Shown here in pieces: positions 45,697 to 55,027 of a DNA stretch of 64,000 nt. The translations under genes were made by a program, and so were the position numbers. Below the pieces are notes generated by a model. It saw only the letters and a list, made by a program, of their open reading frames with translations, ran no database searches and was not told where the DNA came from. How positions within the stretch are numbered: the first letter of the stretch is position 1; every line of letters begins with the position of its first letter. The stretch is from assembly GCA_016786865.1 (NCBI GenBank), contig JAEUVE010000008.1, forward strand, positions 124,001 through 188,000, in the 5' to 3' direction. This stretch comes from Sediminibacterium sp. GTDB lineage: Bacteria; Bacteroidota; Bacteroidia; Chitinophagales; Chitinophagaceae.

Positions 45697-47043
45697 CTAA
45701 ATAGCGGAAGAAGAAACTGTTTGTCTTCCCTGAACTCTTCCACTCTTCATTAAGCCATCGTATTGTCTCATCAGGAGATAGGTTTCAATCTGCTGTAAAG
45801 TATCCAGCACCACCCCTACCATGATCAGCAGGGAAGTTCCTCCAAAGAAGGTACTGAAACCCTGGGTAACACCTAAACGCTGAGCAAAACCAGGCAGGAT
45901 ACCTACCAGGGCCAGGAAAATAGCGCCAGGTAAAGTAATTCTATCCATGATTGCGCCAATATAATCGGCCGTAGGCTGACCAGGTTTAACACCCGGGATG
46001 AAACCATTGTTGCGTTTCAGGTCTTCAGCAATCTGCTTAGGGTTAAAGATCAGTGCAGTGTAAAGGAAGGTAAATCCGATCACCATCACAGAATAGATAA
46101 CCATATACCAGGAATTGCTGTGGTCGTTGAAGATTTTTACGATACCCTGTGCAGAATCCAGATTGGTAAAGGAAGCCAGGGTAGGCAGGAACATGATTGC
46201 CTGTGCAAAGATAATTGGCATAACACCGGCGCTGTTCACTTTCACAGGCAGGAACTGACGTGCACCGCCGAACTGCTTGTTACCGATGATTTGCTTAGCA
46301 TAGTTAACCGGAATTTTCCGTACACCCTGAACCAGTACAATCAGGCCCATGATAATGGTAACCAGAATGGCGATCTCGATCAGGAAGATCAGTAAACCAC
46401 CACCACCGCTTACACCCTTAGCGCCGAATTCCTGAATCAGCGACTGAGGCAGACGGGCCAGGATACCTACCATGATAATAATGGAAGTACCATTACCCAA
46501 ACCTTTGTCCTGAATTCTTTCGCCCAGCCACATTACAAACAGGGTTCCTGCAGTTAATGTAATTACGGTAGAGAACCAGAAGAAGTCTTTGTATGCAGGA
46601 AGAATGGCTTCCGCATAACCAGGACTATTCAGGTAAGCAACATAAGCACCTGCCTGGAAAGCAGTAACGATCACAGTCAGGTAGCGGGTCCACTGGTTGA
46701 TTTTTTTACGGCCACTCTCTCCTTCTTTCTGAATTTTCTGTAATTGAGGAACCAGGATGGTCATCAACTGCATAAAGATAGAAGCGGAGATATAAGGCAT
46801 GATACCGAGTGCGAGGATGGAAGCCTGGGAAAAGGCACCGCCGGCAAACATATCGAAGATACCCAGCAGACCATTGCTTTTTGAAGCGGCCTGGGCTGCT
46901 TCAATTTTGTTCGGGTCAATACCGGGAAGTACAATATGGGTACCAAATCTGTAAGTCAGAACGAGCGCGAGTGTTACAATGATCTTATTGCGCAGCTCTT
47001 CGATGGCCCAAATATTCTTAAAAGTCTGAACTAGTTTTTTCAC
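45697..47043 (-). CDS. secY: preprotein translocase subunit SecY
   Basis: 448 residues with ten hydrophobic segments. It is the channel of the Sec translocon for export and membrane insertion. GIMPYISASIFMQL, the plug-region LGIFDMFAGGAFSQASILALG, and the basic cytoplasmic loop RKIPVNYAKQ are typical. The start codon is GTG (47041-47043), unlike its neighbours. A terminator-like hairpin lies between rplO and secY, so its level may be set below that of the ribosomal proteins. Confidence 0.97.
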   Translation of the reverse strand: MKKLVQTFKNIWAIEELRNKIIVTLALVLTYRFGTHIVLPGIDPNKIEAAQAASKSNGLLGIFDMFAGGAFSQASILALGIMPYISASIFMQLMTILVPQLQKIQKEGESGRKKINQWTRYLTVIVTAFQAGAYVAYLNSPGYAEAILPAYKDFFWFSTVITLTAGTLFVMWLGERIQDKGLGNGTSIIIMVGILARLPQSLIQEFGAKGVSGGGGLLIFLIEIAILVTIIMGLIVLVQGVRKIPVNYAKQIIGNKQFGGARQFLPVKVNSAGVMPIIFAQAIMFLPTLASFTNLDSAQGIVKIFNDHSNSWYMVIYSVMVIGFTFLYTALIFNPKQIAEDLKRNNGFIPGVKPGQPTADYIGAIMDRITLPGAIFLALVGILPGFAQRLGVTQGFSTFFGGTSLLIMVGVVLDTLQQIETYLLMRQYDGLMKSGRVQGRQTVSSSAI

Positions 47044-47078
47044 TTAGCTTAATTAAATGGCGTTAAAACTCAAGAACC

Positions 47079-47104
47079 AAAAAAGACGCATACTGGATGC
47101 GTCT
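47079..47104 (-). terminator. terminator-like hairpin between rplO and secY
   Basis: AGACGCAT (47084-47091) pairs perfectly with ATGCGTCT (47097-47104) around a 5-base loop. On the minus strand it is followed by six T. No -7 box is visible between it and the secY start, so it may attenuate rather than end transcription. Confidence 0.7.
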
Positions 47105-47121
47105 GGCAATTTACAATAAAA

Positions 47122-47571
47122 TTACTTGATAATTTCAACTGTACCGCCTGCAGCTTCAATAGCCGCTTTTGCTTTTTCGCTGATCGCATTAACTTTAAAG
47201 CTCAGCTTGGCTTTCAGTTCGCCATTGCCCAGTACTTTAACACTGTCTGTGCGGTTAATCAAACCATTGATATAGAGATTTTCCAGAGAAATTTCGGTGA
47301 AACCGTATTTTTCTACCAGTTGATCCAGCTGACCGAGGTTAAATACTTTGTACTCAACACGGTTGTTGTTTTTGAATCCACGCTTAGGCACACGACGCTG
47401 AATAGGCATCTGACCACCTTCATGAGCCATTTTGCTCTTATAACCGGCACGGCTCTGACCACCTTTGTTACCTTTTGTAGATGTACCACCCTTACCGGAT
47501 GCTTCACCACGACCTAATCTTTTTTCTCTTTTTACGGAACCTTCTGCAGGTTTTAAAGTGTGTAATTTCAT
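47122..47571 (-). CDS. rplO: 50S ribosomal protein L15
   Basis: 149 residues, normal length. The Gly/Arg-rich N-terminal extension (RLGRGEASGKGGTSTKGNKGGQSR, shown in parts) threads into the 23S rRNA, and the globular C-terminal part follows. It sits between rpmD and secY in canonical spc order. Terminator-like structures stand on both sides of the gene. Confidence 0.97.
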   Translation of the reverse strand: MKLHTLKPAEGSVKREKRLGRGEASGKGGTSTKGNKGGQSRAGYKSKMAHEGGQMPIQRRVPKRGFKNNNRVEYKVFNLGQLDQLVEKYGFTEISLENLYINGLINRTDSVKVLGNGELKAKLSFKVNAISEKAKAAIEAAGGTVEIIK

Positions 47572-47632
47572 GTTCTTTGATTTTGAACTTACGGGGCATC
47601 ACCCCTCGCGTTGTTATAAAATAGGTAACATT

Positions 47633-47685
47633 AAAAATCAGCAGTCGGGACTACCGGGGATAAACCGGCAGTACATAACTACTGA
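47633..47685 (-). promoter_or_regulatory. two-tier hairpin with T tract between rpmD and rplO
   Basis: On the minus strand an outer stem TCAGTAGT/ACTGCTGA encloses an inner stem ACTGCCGG/CCGGTAGT, each 8 bp with one G-U pair. The whole is followed by five T (47633-47637). The structure fills the 130-base gap between rpmD and rplO. It could be an attenuator, a ribosomal-protein binding site or a processing signal. Confidence 0.55.
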
Positions 47686-47701
47686 CTATTAATTAATAAA
47701 T

Positions 47702-47884
47702 TTAAGCGATCTCTTCAACCTTCACCAGATGGCTCACTTTGCTCACCATTCCGAGAATCTGAGGAGTAGCTTCAACTTCTTTGGTAGCGTTGAGTTTTCT
47801 TAAACCCAGGGCAATCAAAGTTTGCTTTTGACGCTCGGGTCTGTCGATACCGCTCTTTATTTGTGTGATCTTAATCTTTTTCAT
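47702..47884 (-). CDS. rpmD: 50S ribosomal protein L30
   Basis: 60 residues, the usual length. KIKITQIKSGIDRPERQKQTL and the later LGLRKLNATKEV are the L30 signature. It lies five bases after rpsE in spc order. Confidence 0.97.
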   Translation of the reverse strand: MKKIKITQIKSGIDRPERQKQTLIALGLRKLNATKEVEATPQILGMVSKVSHLVKVEEIA

Positions 47885-47889
47885 AAGTC

Positions 47890-48411
47890 TTATCCGTTGA
47901 ATACTTTACTCAATTTGATGGTACGGGTTTTAGCAACCTGAACTGGCTCTCTCAGCATGCTGAGGGCTTTGATGGTAGCTTTAACCACATTGTGAGGGTT
48001 TGCAGAACCCAGGCTTTTTGCCAATACGTCGGTAACACCAGCGCTTTCGAGAACAGCACGCATGCTGCCTCCCGCAATTACACCGGCTCCGTGTGCAGCA
48101 GGCTTGATCAGTACTTTAGCAGCACCATCTTTACACCACTGTTCGTGAGGAACTGTACCGTGCATAATAGGCACTTTAACCAGGTTTTTCTTAGCATCTT
48201 CGATACCCTTAGCAATAGCTTCCTGTACTTCCTTTGCTTTACCCAGACCCTGGCCAACAATACCGTTCTCGTTACCCACAACTACCAGTGCAGAAAAGCT
48301 GAATGTACGACCACCCTTTGTGGTTTTTACCACACGGTTAATGGCAACTACTTTATCCTTCAGTTCGATGTCGCCACCCGCTTTTACTTTATTTACGCTT
48401 ACTTTAGACAT
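47890..48411 (-). CDS. rpsE: 30S ribosomal protein S5
   Basis: 173 residues. The N-terminal dsRBD-like fold has [20 protein letters not shown] (about 19-38) and [18 protein letters not shown], and the C-terminal domain carries [17 protein letters not shown]5 helps form the mRNA entry tunnel and controls decoding fidelity. Positions known to give spectinomycin resistance lie in the KTTKGG loop, which looks wild type. Confidence 0.97.
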   Translation of the reverse strand: MSKVSVNKVKAGGDIELKDKVVAINRVVKTTKGGRTFSFSALVVVGNENGIVGQGLGKAKEVQEAIAKGIEDAKKNLVKVPIMHGTVPHEQWCKDGAAKVLIKPAAHGAGVIAGGSMRAVLESAGVTDVLAKSLGSANPHNVVKATIKALSMLREPVQVAKTRTIKLSKVFNG

Positions 48412-48439
48412 TTATTGAGCGATTATTGATGTTAGCAAA

Positions 48440-48790
48440 TTAAAATTGAAGTCCACCTTCTCTTGCTCCGTCAGCAACAGACTTCACACGTCCGTGATAG
48501 AGATTACCGCCTCTGTCGAACACACATGTTTCAAGACCAAGGGCCTTAGCTTTCAGTGCAATTGCAGCACCTACCATCTTAGACTTCTCCGTTTTAGTAA
48601 CTTTTTGTGCAGCGATGTCTTTATCGCGGGAAGAAGAAGCTACCAGTGTAACTCCATTATCATCATCGATTAACTGCGCGTAAATCTCTGCATTACTTCT
48701 GAATACTGCCAGGCGGGGCTTTACAGCTGTACCAGCAACTTTTTTACGGATGCGGTATCTGATTTTCTGCCTTTGAATTAGTTTACCCAT
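48440..48790 (-). CDS. rplR: 50S ribosomal protein L18
   Basis: 116 residues, normal. A basic N-terminus (RQKIRYRIRKKVAG) and LAVFRSNAEIYAQLIDD precede the 5S rRNA-binding core. VFDRGGNLYHGRVKSVADGAREGGLQF is the conserved end. Canonical spc order. Confidence 0.97.
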   Translation of the reverse strand: MGKLIQRQKIRYRIRKKVAGTAVKPRLAVFRSNAEIYAQLIDDDNGVTLVASSSRDKDIAAQKVTKTEKSKMVGAAIALKAKALGLETCVFDRGGNLYHGRVKSVADGAREGGLQF

Positions 48791-48805
48791 TTTATTTTAT
48801 TTGTA

Positions 48806-48826
48806 GCCTCCGATACGGCCGGAGGC
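48806..48826 (-). repeat. hairpin in the rplF-rplR gap
   Basis: GCCTCCG / CGGAGGC, a perfect 7-bp stem with a 7-base loop, without a T tract on the minus strand. It fills much of the 52-base gap. A processing or stability role is inference. Confidence 0.5.
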
Positions 48827-48842
48827 GTTGATTGATTAGTTA

Positions 48843-49397
48843 TTATTTACCTGCTGCTTTACCTGCTTTTCTTCTCAGGATTTCACCTGCATATTTCACA
48901 CCTTTTCCTTTGTATGGTTCAGGCTTACGCAGACTACGTAATTTAGCGGCAACCTGTCCGATCAGTTGTTTGTCGATACCTTCCAGAAAAATTTTAGGGT
49001 TCTGACCTTTTTCTGTAGTGGTGGAAACTTTCAGTTCACTTGGAACCTCAATAATGATATTGTGAGAATAACCCAGGGCAAGGTCGAGGATGTTACCGGT
49101 ATTAGCGGCTTTAAAACCCACACCCACCAGCTCAAGTTCTTTTTTATATCCTTCAGTAACGCCTTTTACCAGGTTAGCTACCAGCGCGCGGTATAAACCG
49201 TGCATAGCGCGGTGACGTATCTGGTCTGTAGGACGGGTGAAAACGATTTCGTTTTCTTTCTGCTCAATTTTGATATCTCTATCAATGGCCTGCTTCAATT
49301 CACCCTTAGGTCCTTTTACGGTGATGATGTTTTCAGCGTTCACTGAAACGGTTACACCTGCAGGGATAACGATCGGTTGTTTACCTATACGAGACAT
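48843..49397 (-). CDS. rplF: 50S ribosomal protein L6
   Basis: 184 residues. Two homologous domains; the start MSRIGKQPI and the RNA-binding signature PEPYKGKGVKY near the C-terminus are diagnostic. L6 lies near the sarcin-ricin loop and the factor-binding site. Confidence 0.97.
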   Translation of the reverse strand: MSRIGKQPIVIPAGVTVSVNAENIITVKGPKGELKQAIDRDIKIEQKENEIVFTRPTDQIRHRAMHGLYRALVANLVKGVTEGYKKELELVGVGFKAANTGNILDLALGYSHNIIIEVPSELKVSTTTEKGQNPKIFLEGIDKQLIGQVAAKLRSLRKPEPYKGKGVKYAGEILRRKAGKAAGK

Positions 49398-49477
49398 AGT
49401 CGATTTTTATTTATTTATTATGAACTGTGCTCCGTGTTCAGCCACGACTAAGAGGCTTAATTGTCGGAACAGATTAA

Positions 49478-49876
49478 TTATGAAATATAACACAACACTT
49501 CACCACCAACATTCTGCGCTTTAGCCTGCTTATCGGTCAGTACACCTTTAGAGGTACTTAAGATAGCAACACCCAATCCATTGATTACACGCTTAATTTC
49601 AGCAGGCTTAGCATACTGACGCAAACCCGGACGGCTTACTCTTTCCAGAGAGCGGATGGCAGGTTGCTTGGTAGATGGATCGTATTTCAATGCGATCTTG
49701 ATCAGACCTTGCTTGTTGTCGTCTTCGAATTTGTATTTCAGGATATAACCCTGGTCGTACAAAATCTCTGTCAGGCGCTTCTTCAGATTAGAAGCAGGAA
49801 TTTCAACCAGTCTGTGACCAGCCAACTGAGCATTACGAATTCTGGTTAAGAAGTCTGCTATAGGATCAGTTACCAT
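49478..49876 (-). CDS. rpsH: 30S ribosomal protein S8
   Basis: 132 residues. The start DPIADFLTRIRNAQLAGH and the end SRPGLRQYA...GVAILSTSKGVLTD fit S8. In E. coli S8 represses the spc operon by binding the rplE start region; no equivalent site was looked for in detail here. An 80-base gap with weak pairing separates it from rplF. Confidence 0.97.
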   Translation of the reverse strand: MVTDPIADFLTRIRNAQLAGHRLVEIPASNLKKRLTEILYDQGYILKYKFEDDNKQGLIKIALKYDPSTKQPAIRSLERVSRPGLRQYAKPAEIKRVINGLGVAILSTSKGVLTDKQAKAQNVGGEVLCYIS

Positions 49877-49923
49877 ATTATTTTTATTATACTAGTTCTA
49901 AATTTTGTTTATCAAACCGGAAA

Positions 49924-50193
49924 TTACCAGCTTGCTTTTTTAACACCAGGAATCATTCCGTTCAAAGCCATGTCGCGGAAGATAACCCTGGACAGACCAA
50001 AGTAACGCATGTAGCCCTTAGGTCTTCCTGTAAGCTGACAACGGTTCTTTAAACGTACGGGAGAAGCGTTCTTAGGAAGCTTATCCAGCGCTGCGTAGTC
50101 TCCTGCTTCTTTCAGGGCTGCACGTTTTTCAGCATACTGCGCTACCATTTTCTCGCGCTTTCTTTGTCTGGCTTTTACTGATTCTTTTGCCAT
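49924..50193 (-). CDS. rpsN: 30S ribosomal protein S14
   Basis: 89 residues, the long zinc-independent form: only one Cys ([14 protein letters not shown]) and no CxxC pairs. It assembles late at the 30S head. Canonical place between rplE and rpsH. Confidence 0.97.
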   Translation of the reverse strand: MAKESVKARQRKREKMVAQYAEKRAALKEAGDYAALDKLPKNASPVRLKNRCQLTGRPKGYMRYFGLSRVIFRDMALNGMIPGVKKASW

Positions 50194-50217
50194 AATGTTG
50201 TAAAATTCTGTGTTTAA

Positions 50218-50787
50218 TTAATCTTTCTTGGTTCCTTTAAACGGCATACCCAGCTCTTTCAGCAATTCATATGCTTCTTCGTTGGTGTTAGCAGTTGTAA
50301 CAAAAGTGATGTCCAGTCCGGTGATCTTATTCACTTTATCGATGTCGATTTCAGGGAAAATGATCTGCTCTGTTACACCCAGGGTGTAGTTACCTCTTCC
50401 GTCAAAAGCTTTATCGCTGATACCTTTGAAGTCACGTACACGTGGCAGGGCTACTGAAACCAGTCTGTCGAGGAACTCATACATCTTCTCTCCTCTCAGA
50501 GTTACGCGGGCGCCGATTGGCATGCCTTTACGCAACTTGAAGTTAGAGATGTCTTTCTTAGACATGGTAGGGACCGCTTTCTGACCAGTAATGGTGTTCA
50601 GCTCTTCTACGGCAATGTCTACCAGTTTCTTATCTGTCACCGCTCCGTTAACACCACGGTTGATACAGATTTTTTCTAACTTAGGAGCCTGCATTATAGT
50701 TTTATAAGCAAACTTCTTCATTAAAGCAGGTACAACTTCCTTGCTGTATTTCGCTGCTAATCTCGGTGTATATTTTTCAGTACTCAT
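50218..50787 (-). CDS. rplE: 50S ribosomal protein L5
   Basis: 189 residues. [28 protein letters not shown] and the terminal [25 protein letters not shown] are typical. L5 binds 5S rRNA and touches the P-site tRNA. Its ATG overlaps the rplX stop codon by one base, so the two are translationally coupled. Confidence 0.97.
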   Translation of the reverse strand: MSTEKYTPRLAAKYSKEVVPALMKKFAYKTIMQAPKLEKICINRGVNGAVTDKKLVDIAVEELNTITGQKAVPTMSKKDISNFKLRKGMPIGARVTLRGEKMYEFLDRLVSVALPRVRDFKGISDKAFDGRGNYTLGVTEQIIFPEIDIDKVNKITGLDITFVTTANTNEEAYELLKELGMPFKGTKKD

Positions 50788-51125
50788 TATTTGATTACCT
50801 CCCCAGATTTTTTAGATACACGTATTAATTTACCATTTTCACGGGTACGCTTTACTTTAGTTGGCTCACCTTTTTTAGCATCCCACAACATAACGTTGCT
50901 GATGTTAATCGGAGCTTCAACTTTTACGATTCCACCTTTAGTGTTCTGTGCAGATGGCTTGGTGTGCTTGGTAACAATGTTCACTCCTTCAACTACTACA
51001 CGTCCTTTATCAACAATCACTTCCAACACTTTGCGTGGCTTTTTCAAATCCTTGTCATCTCCGGCAATAACCACTACGTTATCACCTTTTTTGATGCTGA
51101 ATTTGGCTTTAAATCTTGTACTCAT
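50787..51125 (-). CDS. rplX: 50S ribosomal protein L24
   Basis: 112 residues. The KOW motif ([17 protein letters not shown]) lies at the N-terminus, then [14 protein letters not shown]24 starts 50S assembly. It shares a base with the rplE start. Confidence 0.97.
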   Translation of the reverse strand: MSTRFKAKFSIKKGDNVVVIAGDDKDLKKPRKVLEVIVDKGRVVVEGVNIVTKHTKPSAQNTKGGIVKVEAPINISNVMLWDAKKGEPTKVKRTRENGKLIRVSKKSGEVIK

Positions 51126-51147
51126 TTTATTTAGCTTTTAGCTTTTT

Positions 51148-51516
51148 TTATAATACTTCAGGAGCAAGAGAAATAATCTTCATGTAACCCTTATCACGCA
51201 ACTCTCTTGCTACTGGTCCGAATATACGTGTACCGCGGGGCTCATCTGCGTTGTTTAACAACACAACTGCGTTGTCATCAAAACGGATATAAGAACCATC
51301 TTTTCTGCGAAGTTTGTTTTTAGTACGAACAATAACCGCTTTGGATACCGTTCCTTTTTTAACGCCACCTGCAGGGATTGCATCTTTTACCGTAACAACA
51401 ATTTTATCGCCGATCTTAGCATAATCCTGTCCGCTGTTACCCAGTACTTTAATACAGAGCACTTCTTTTGCACCACTATTGTCAGCTACGTTTAATCTGC
51501 TTTCTTGCTGAATCAT
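51148..51516 (-). CDS. rplN: 50S ribosomal protein L14
   Basis: 122 residues from ATG 51516, the invariant L14 length, beginning [15 protein letters not shown]. The extension to 51543 is unlike the family. The 88-base gap before it is flanked by TTTAAGC (51521-51527) and GCTTAAA (51597-51603), a long-range inverted repeat. Confidence 0.97.
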   Translation of the reverse strand: MIQQESRLNVADNSGAKEVLCIKVLGNSGQDYAKIGDKIVVTVKDAIPAGGVKKGTVSKAVIVRTKNKLRRKDGSYIRFDDNAVVLLNNADEPRGTRIFGPVARELRDKGYMKIISLAPEVL

Positions 51517-51604
51517 TTTATTTAAGCTTTGGGCTCGCAGCATTATTGCCTTGAGCAGTTTTTACTATTCTTTGTTGGGCTGGTGTATTTACAACAGCTT
51601 AAAC

Positions 51605-51862
51605 TTATTTCGCTTTTTCAACTACTTCAACCAGTCTCCAGCGCTTGGTTTTACTAAGCGGGCGGGTTTCCATGATCTTCACTACATCACCGATGGTGCA
51701 CTCACCTTTTTCATCATGAGCATGGAACTTGGTCGTTTTCTTTACGAACTTACCATAGATAGGGTGTTTTACTTTTCTTTCAACCGCAACAGTGATGGTT
51801 TTATCCATTTTATCGCTGGTAACGATCCCTGTCCTTGTTTTACGCAAATTTCTTTCAGCCAT
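51605..51862 (-). CDS. rpsQ: 30S ribosomal protein S17
   Basis: 85 residues. [26 protein letters not shown] and the [25 protein letters not shown] segment are the OB-fold S17 pattern. It lies 17 bases after rpmC. Confidence 0.97.
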   Translation of the reverse strand: MAERNLRKTRTGIVTSDKMDKTITVAVERKVKHPIYGKFVKKTTKFHAHDEKGECTIGDVVKIMETRPLSKTKRWRLVEVVEKAK

Positions 51863-51879
51863 TGTGTTTAATTTATGGT

Positions 51880-52095
51880 TTAAATACCCATTTCTTTTTT
51901 CTTCAATTCCGTTTTCAAACGGGCGATATCTCTACGAAGACCGCGGATATTCATTGGATTTTCCAATGGAGAGATTGCATGAGCAAACTCCAGCTTCTTT
52001 AATCGCAATTGATCTTCCTGGATCTTAGCCTTCAGATCTACAACGGTAAGATCTTTCAGGTTTTTGTTAAATTCGTATGTTTTTTTATTAGCCAT
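51880..52095 (-). CDS. rpmC: 50S ribosomal protein L29
   Basis: 71 residues, two long helices. [26 protein letters not shown] and [18 protein letters not shown] match L29, at the polypeptide exit tunnel. Confidence 0.96.
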   Translation of the reverse strand: MANKKTYEFNKNLKDLTVVDLKAKIQEDQLRLKKLEFAHAISPLENPMNIRGLRRDIARLKTELKKKEMGI

Positions 52096-52113
52096 TGCAA
52101 TTTCTTTTTTTGG

Positions 52114-52533
52114 TTATGCTTGCAAATCTCTTCTTACGATGAACTTCGTAGCGATAGGTAATTTTTGTGCTGCGAGACCCATTGCCTCTTTTGCTACAGC
52201 TTCAGTTACACCATCACACTCAAAAATGATGCGTCCTGGTTCAACAACAGCTGCCCAATACTCAGGGTTACCTTTACCCTTACCCATCCTCACTTCCGCA
52301 GGCTTGTGGGTGATCACCTTGTCAGGGAAAATTCTGATCCATACATTACCCTCACGCTTCATAGCACGGGTCATTGCCTGACGGGCAGATTCGATCTGGC
52401 GGTTGGTCAACCAAATTGGTTCCAGTGCCTTCAGGGCATAAGATCCAAATGATATAGCAGTTCCACGCTTTGCCACTTCGCGAATGCGTCCTTTTTGCTG
52501 CTTCCTATGTTTGCTTCTTTTCGGCTGTAACAT
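52114..52533 (-). CDS. rplP: 50S ribosomal protein L16
   Basis: 139 residues. [19 protein letters not shown] at the start, [24 protein letters not shown] in the middle. It positions tRNA near the peptidyl-transferase centre. The arginine in the RMGKG loop is retained. Confidence 0.97.
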   Translation of the reverse strand: MLQPKRSKHRKQQKGRIREVAKRGTAISFGSYALKALEPIWLTNRQIESARQAMTRAMKREGNVWIRIFPDKVITHKPAEVRMGKGKGNPEYWAAVVEPGRIIFECDGVTEAVAKEAMGLAAQKLPIATKFIVRRDLQA

Positions 52534-52551
52534 TTCTTAGCTTTTTAGTCG

Positions 52552-52568
52552 ATGGTCCTGAGGACCAT
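52552..52568 (-). repeat. hairpin in the rpsC-rplP gap
   Basis: ATGGTCC / GGACCAT, a perfect 7-bp stem with a 3-base loop in the 80-base gap, without a T tract. It is one of several intercistronic hairpins in this cluster. Confidence 0.5.
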
Positions 52569-52613
52569 GGTTATTACAAACTGTAATTATTGCTAACTAC
52601 TAATTGTGATTGA

Positions 52614-53384
52614 TTAATTTCTGCGTTCTCCTCTTCCACCACCTCTTCTGTCGTCTCTTCTGTCACCGCCTCTTCTGTCATCGCCACCTGCTCTTTCTCT
52701 TCTGTCGCTCATATCGTTCTTACCACCAACAAAATTCGGATTCAGTTCACGCTTACCCAGTACTTCACCTTTACAGATCCATACTTTGATACCGATTTTA
52801 CCGTATACAGTCTGAGCAAATACATTGGCGTAGTCGATGTCCATACGGAAAGTATGTAATGGAGTACGTCCCTGCTTGAACTCTTCGCTACGGGCAATCT
52901 CAGATCCACCCAAACGACCGCTCAGTTTAACCTTGATACCTTCTGCACCCATGCGGAGTGTAGAGGCAATGGCCATTTTGGTAGCACGCTTGAAGTTGAT
53001 ACGGTTTTCGATCTGACGAGCGATGGTATCACCTACGATAGTTGCATCCAGTTCAGGGCGACGGATTTCCAGAATGTTGATCTGAACATCGTCTTTACCG
53101 GTTAACTTCTTCAGTTCTTCCTTGATACGGTCTACTTCATTACCACCTTTACCGATGATGATACCAGGCTTGGAAGTATGAATGGTTACAATCAATTTAC
53201 CCAGTGTACGCTCAATAACGATTTTTGCGATACCACCTTTGTTGATACGGGCACTCAGGTAGGTACGGATCTTATGATCTTCGATCAGTTTGGATGCATA
53301 GTCTTTCTTACTACCATACCAGTTACTGTCCCATCCGCGGATGATGCCTAACCTGTTACCAATTGGATTTGCTTTCTGACCCAT
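52614..53384 (-). CDS. rpsC: 30S ribosomal protein S3 with Arg/Gly/Asp-rich tail
   Basis: 256 residues. The KH domain ([13 protein letters not shown] at about 76-88) and the C-terminal S3 domain end near residue 220 (NPNFVGGKN). About 30 further residues form a low-complexity tail of Arg, Gly and Asp in [13 protein letters not shown] units. S3 lines the mRNA entry site; the tail could bind RNA. The repeated codons explain the repetitive DNA at about 52625-52700. Confidence 0.97.
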   Translation of the reverse strand: MGQKANPIGNRLGIIRGWDSNWYGSKKDYASKLIEDHKIRTYLSARINKGGIAKIVIERTLGKLIVTIHTSKPGIIIGKGGNEVDRIKEELKKLTGKDDVQINILEIRRPELDATIVGDTIARQIENRINFKRATKMAIASTLRMGAEGIKVKLSGRLGGSEIARSEEFKQGRTPLHTFRMDIDYANVFAQTVYGKIGIKVWICKGEVLGKRELNPNFVGGKNDMSDRRERAGGDDRRGGDRRDDRRGGGRGERRN

Positions 53385-53396
53385 ATAATGGTTTTA

Positions 53397-53744
53397 CTAA
53401 TTAGTTTTAGAATCTACGATTAATGTTACATGGTTGCTGCGCTTACGTACTCTGTAACCACGACCCTGAGGTGCGGGGCGCATACGCTTTAATACTCGTC
53501 CGCCATCAACAAATACGGTTTTAACAACCAGACTGCTGTCTGCAGCACTTGCGCCATTGTTCTTCTGCTCCCAGTTACTGATTGCACTCTTCAGCAATTT
53601 TGCCAATGGAGTGGCATTGTGCTGAGGATGATGTTCCAGAATAGCCAGGGCTTTCTCCACTTCCATTCCACGGATCACATCGGCTAACAGGCGCATCTTA
53701 CGCGGCCCTGTCGGATAATTGTTCAGTTTAGCTACTGCTTCCAT
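53397..53744 (-). CDS. rplV: 50S ribosomal protein L22
   Basis: 115 residues. NYPTGPRKMRLLADVIRG at the start and the long beta hairpin RMRPAPQGRGYRVRKRSNHVTLIV at the end, which lines the exit tunnel. Canonical S10 order. Confidence 0.97.
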   Translation of the reverse strand: MEAVAKLNNYPTGPRKMRLLADVIRGMEVEKALAILEHHPQHNATPLAKLLKSAISNWEQKNNGASAADSSLVVKTVFVDGGRVLKRMRPAPQGRGYRVRKRSNHVTLIVDSKTN

Positions 53745-53814
53745 TTCTTTTTTGTTTGAATCGGAGCTGATAAAGCTTAGGAGGTGTTCCCGGCCTCATC
53801 TTACTCCAGACTGT

Positions 53815-54084
53815 TTATTTTTTAGTTCCTGCGTGTCCTCTGAAGTTTCTGGTAGGGGCAAATTCACCTAATTTGTGACCTACCATGAATTCTGTTACAT
53901 AAACCGGGATGAACTTGTTACCGTTGTGTACAGCAAAAGTATGTCCTACAAAATCAGGGGTGATTGTGCTGCGACGGCTCCAGGTTTTGATAACATTCTT
54001 CTTCACCTTACCATCGTTGATAGCAACAACTTTACCTTCTAAGTTTGCGTCTACGTAAGGACCTTTTTTAATCGAACGACCCAT
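53815..54084 (-). CDS. rpsS: 30S ribosomal protein S19
   Basis: 89 residues. [33 protein letters not shown] and [18 protein letters not shown] are diagnostic. It sits in the 30S head. Confidence 0.98.
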   Translation of the reverse strand: MGRSIKKGPYVDANLEGKVVAINDGKVKKNVIKTWSRRSTITPDFVGHTFAVHNGNKFIPVYVTEFMVGHKLGEFAPTRNFRGHAGTKK

Positions 54085-54143
54085 AATTATTTTAGTTTAC
54101 TGGTCTATTAGTTTATTAGTTTACTTGTCGACCGGCTTTTGAA

Positions 54144-54983
54144 TTACTTAGCCAGTTTTTTACCGTCTCTGCGCTGGATAATCAGCTTATCGCTGCCTTT
54201 TCCTTTGGTACGTGTTTTTTCACCTTTGGCGTACTTACCGGTTCTGCTTCTTGGATGACCTCCGGAAGCTCTACCTTCACCACCACCCATTGGGTGATCT
54301 ACAGGGTTCATCGCAACACCACGTACACGTGGGCGGATACCTTTCCAACGGTTCTTACCGGCTTTACCAGCAGTTTCCAGGTTGTGATCGCTGTTGGAAA
54401 CAACCCCTACAGTTGCATAACAGTTGATCAATACTTTTCTCAGTTCACCGGAAGGCATTTTCAATACAGCGTATTTTTCTTCCTTGTTGGCCAACTGGGC
54501 AGAAGCACCTGCACTTCTTACCATTTTACCACCCTGACCTGGCTGCAATTCAATGTTGTGAATCATAGTACCCAAAGGCATGTTCTTCATCAACAAAGCG
54601 TTTCCGATTTCCGGAGCAACCTCATCGCCGGCGATTATAGAAGCACCCACCTGAATTCCCTGTGGAGCAATGATGTATCTTTTTTCACCATCTGCATATT
54701 GCAACAAAGCAATAAATGCGGTACGGTTTGGATCGTATTCGATGGATACTACTGTAGCAGCAATATCTCTTTTGTTACGCTTGAAATCGATGATCCGGTA
54801 GTGTTGCTTATTACCACCACCCATGTAGCGCATTGCACGACGACCCTGGGAGTTACGTCCTGCGGTGTTCTTCTGAGGCTCCAGCAAGCTCTTTTCCGGC
54901 TTGTTGGTAGTGATTTCAGCATAAGCATTGCCAATTCTCCAACGTGTTCCTGCTGTGATTGGTTTGTACTTTTTTAGTGCCAT
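54144..54983 (-). CDS. rplB: 50S ribosomal protein L2
   Basis: 279 residues. It supports subunit joining and peptidyl transfer. The conserved [14 protein letters not shown] segment, holding the histidine tied to peptidyl-transferase activity, is intact at about 225-238. NSQGR and PRVRGVAMN flank it as usual. Confidence 0.98.
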   Translation of the reverse strand: MALKKYKPITAGTRWRIGNAYAEITTNKPEKSLLEPQKNTAGRNSQGRRAMRYMGGGNKQHYRIIDFKRNKRDIAATVVSIEYDPNRTAFIALLQYADGEKRYIIAPQGIQVGASIIAGDEVAPEIGNALLMKNMPLGTMIHNIELQPGQGGKMVRSAGASAQLANKEEKYAVLKMPSGELRKVLINCYATVGVVSNSDHNLETAGKAGKNRWKGIRPRVRGVAMNPVDHPMGGGEGRASGGHPRSRTGKYAKGEKTRTKGKGSDKLIIQRRDGKKLAK

Positions 54984-55027
54984 TTCTTATTTGTTTAATG
55001 CGGACTTTTCAGCTCCGCGGCTATAAA

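Noticed and set aside
52625..52700. Short direct repeats resembling a small array
   Set aside because: They encode the Arg/Gly/Asp tail of S3 in frame; units are degenerate and lack uniform spacers, so this is not CRISPR.
54085..54143. Repeated AGTTTA-type words in the rpsS-rplB gap
   Set aside because: Short A/T-rich direct repeats without pairing or promoter match; likely chance.
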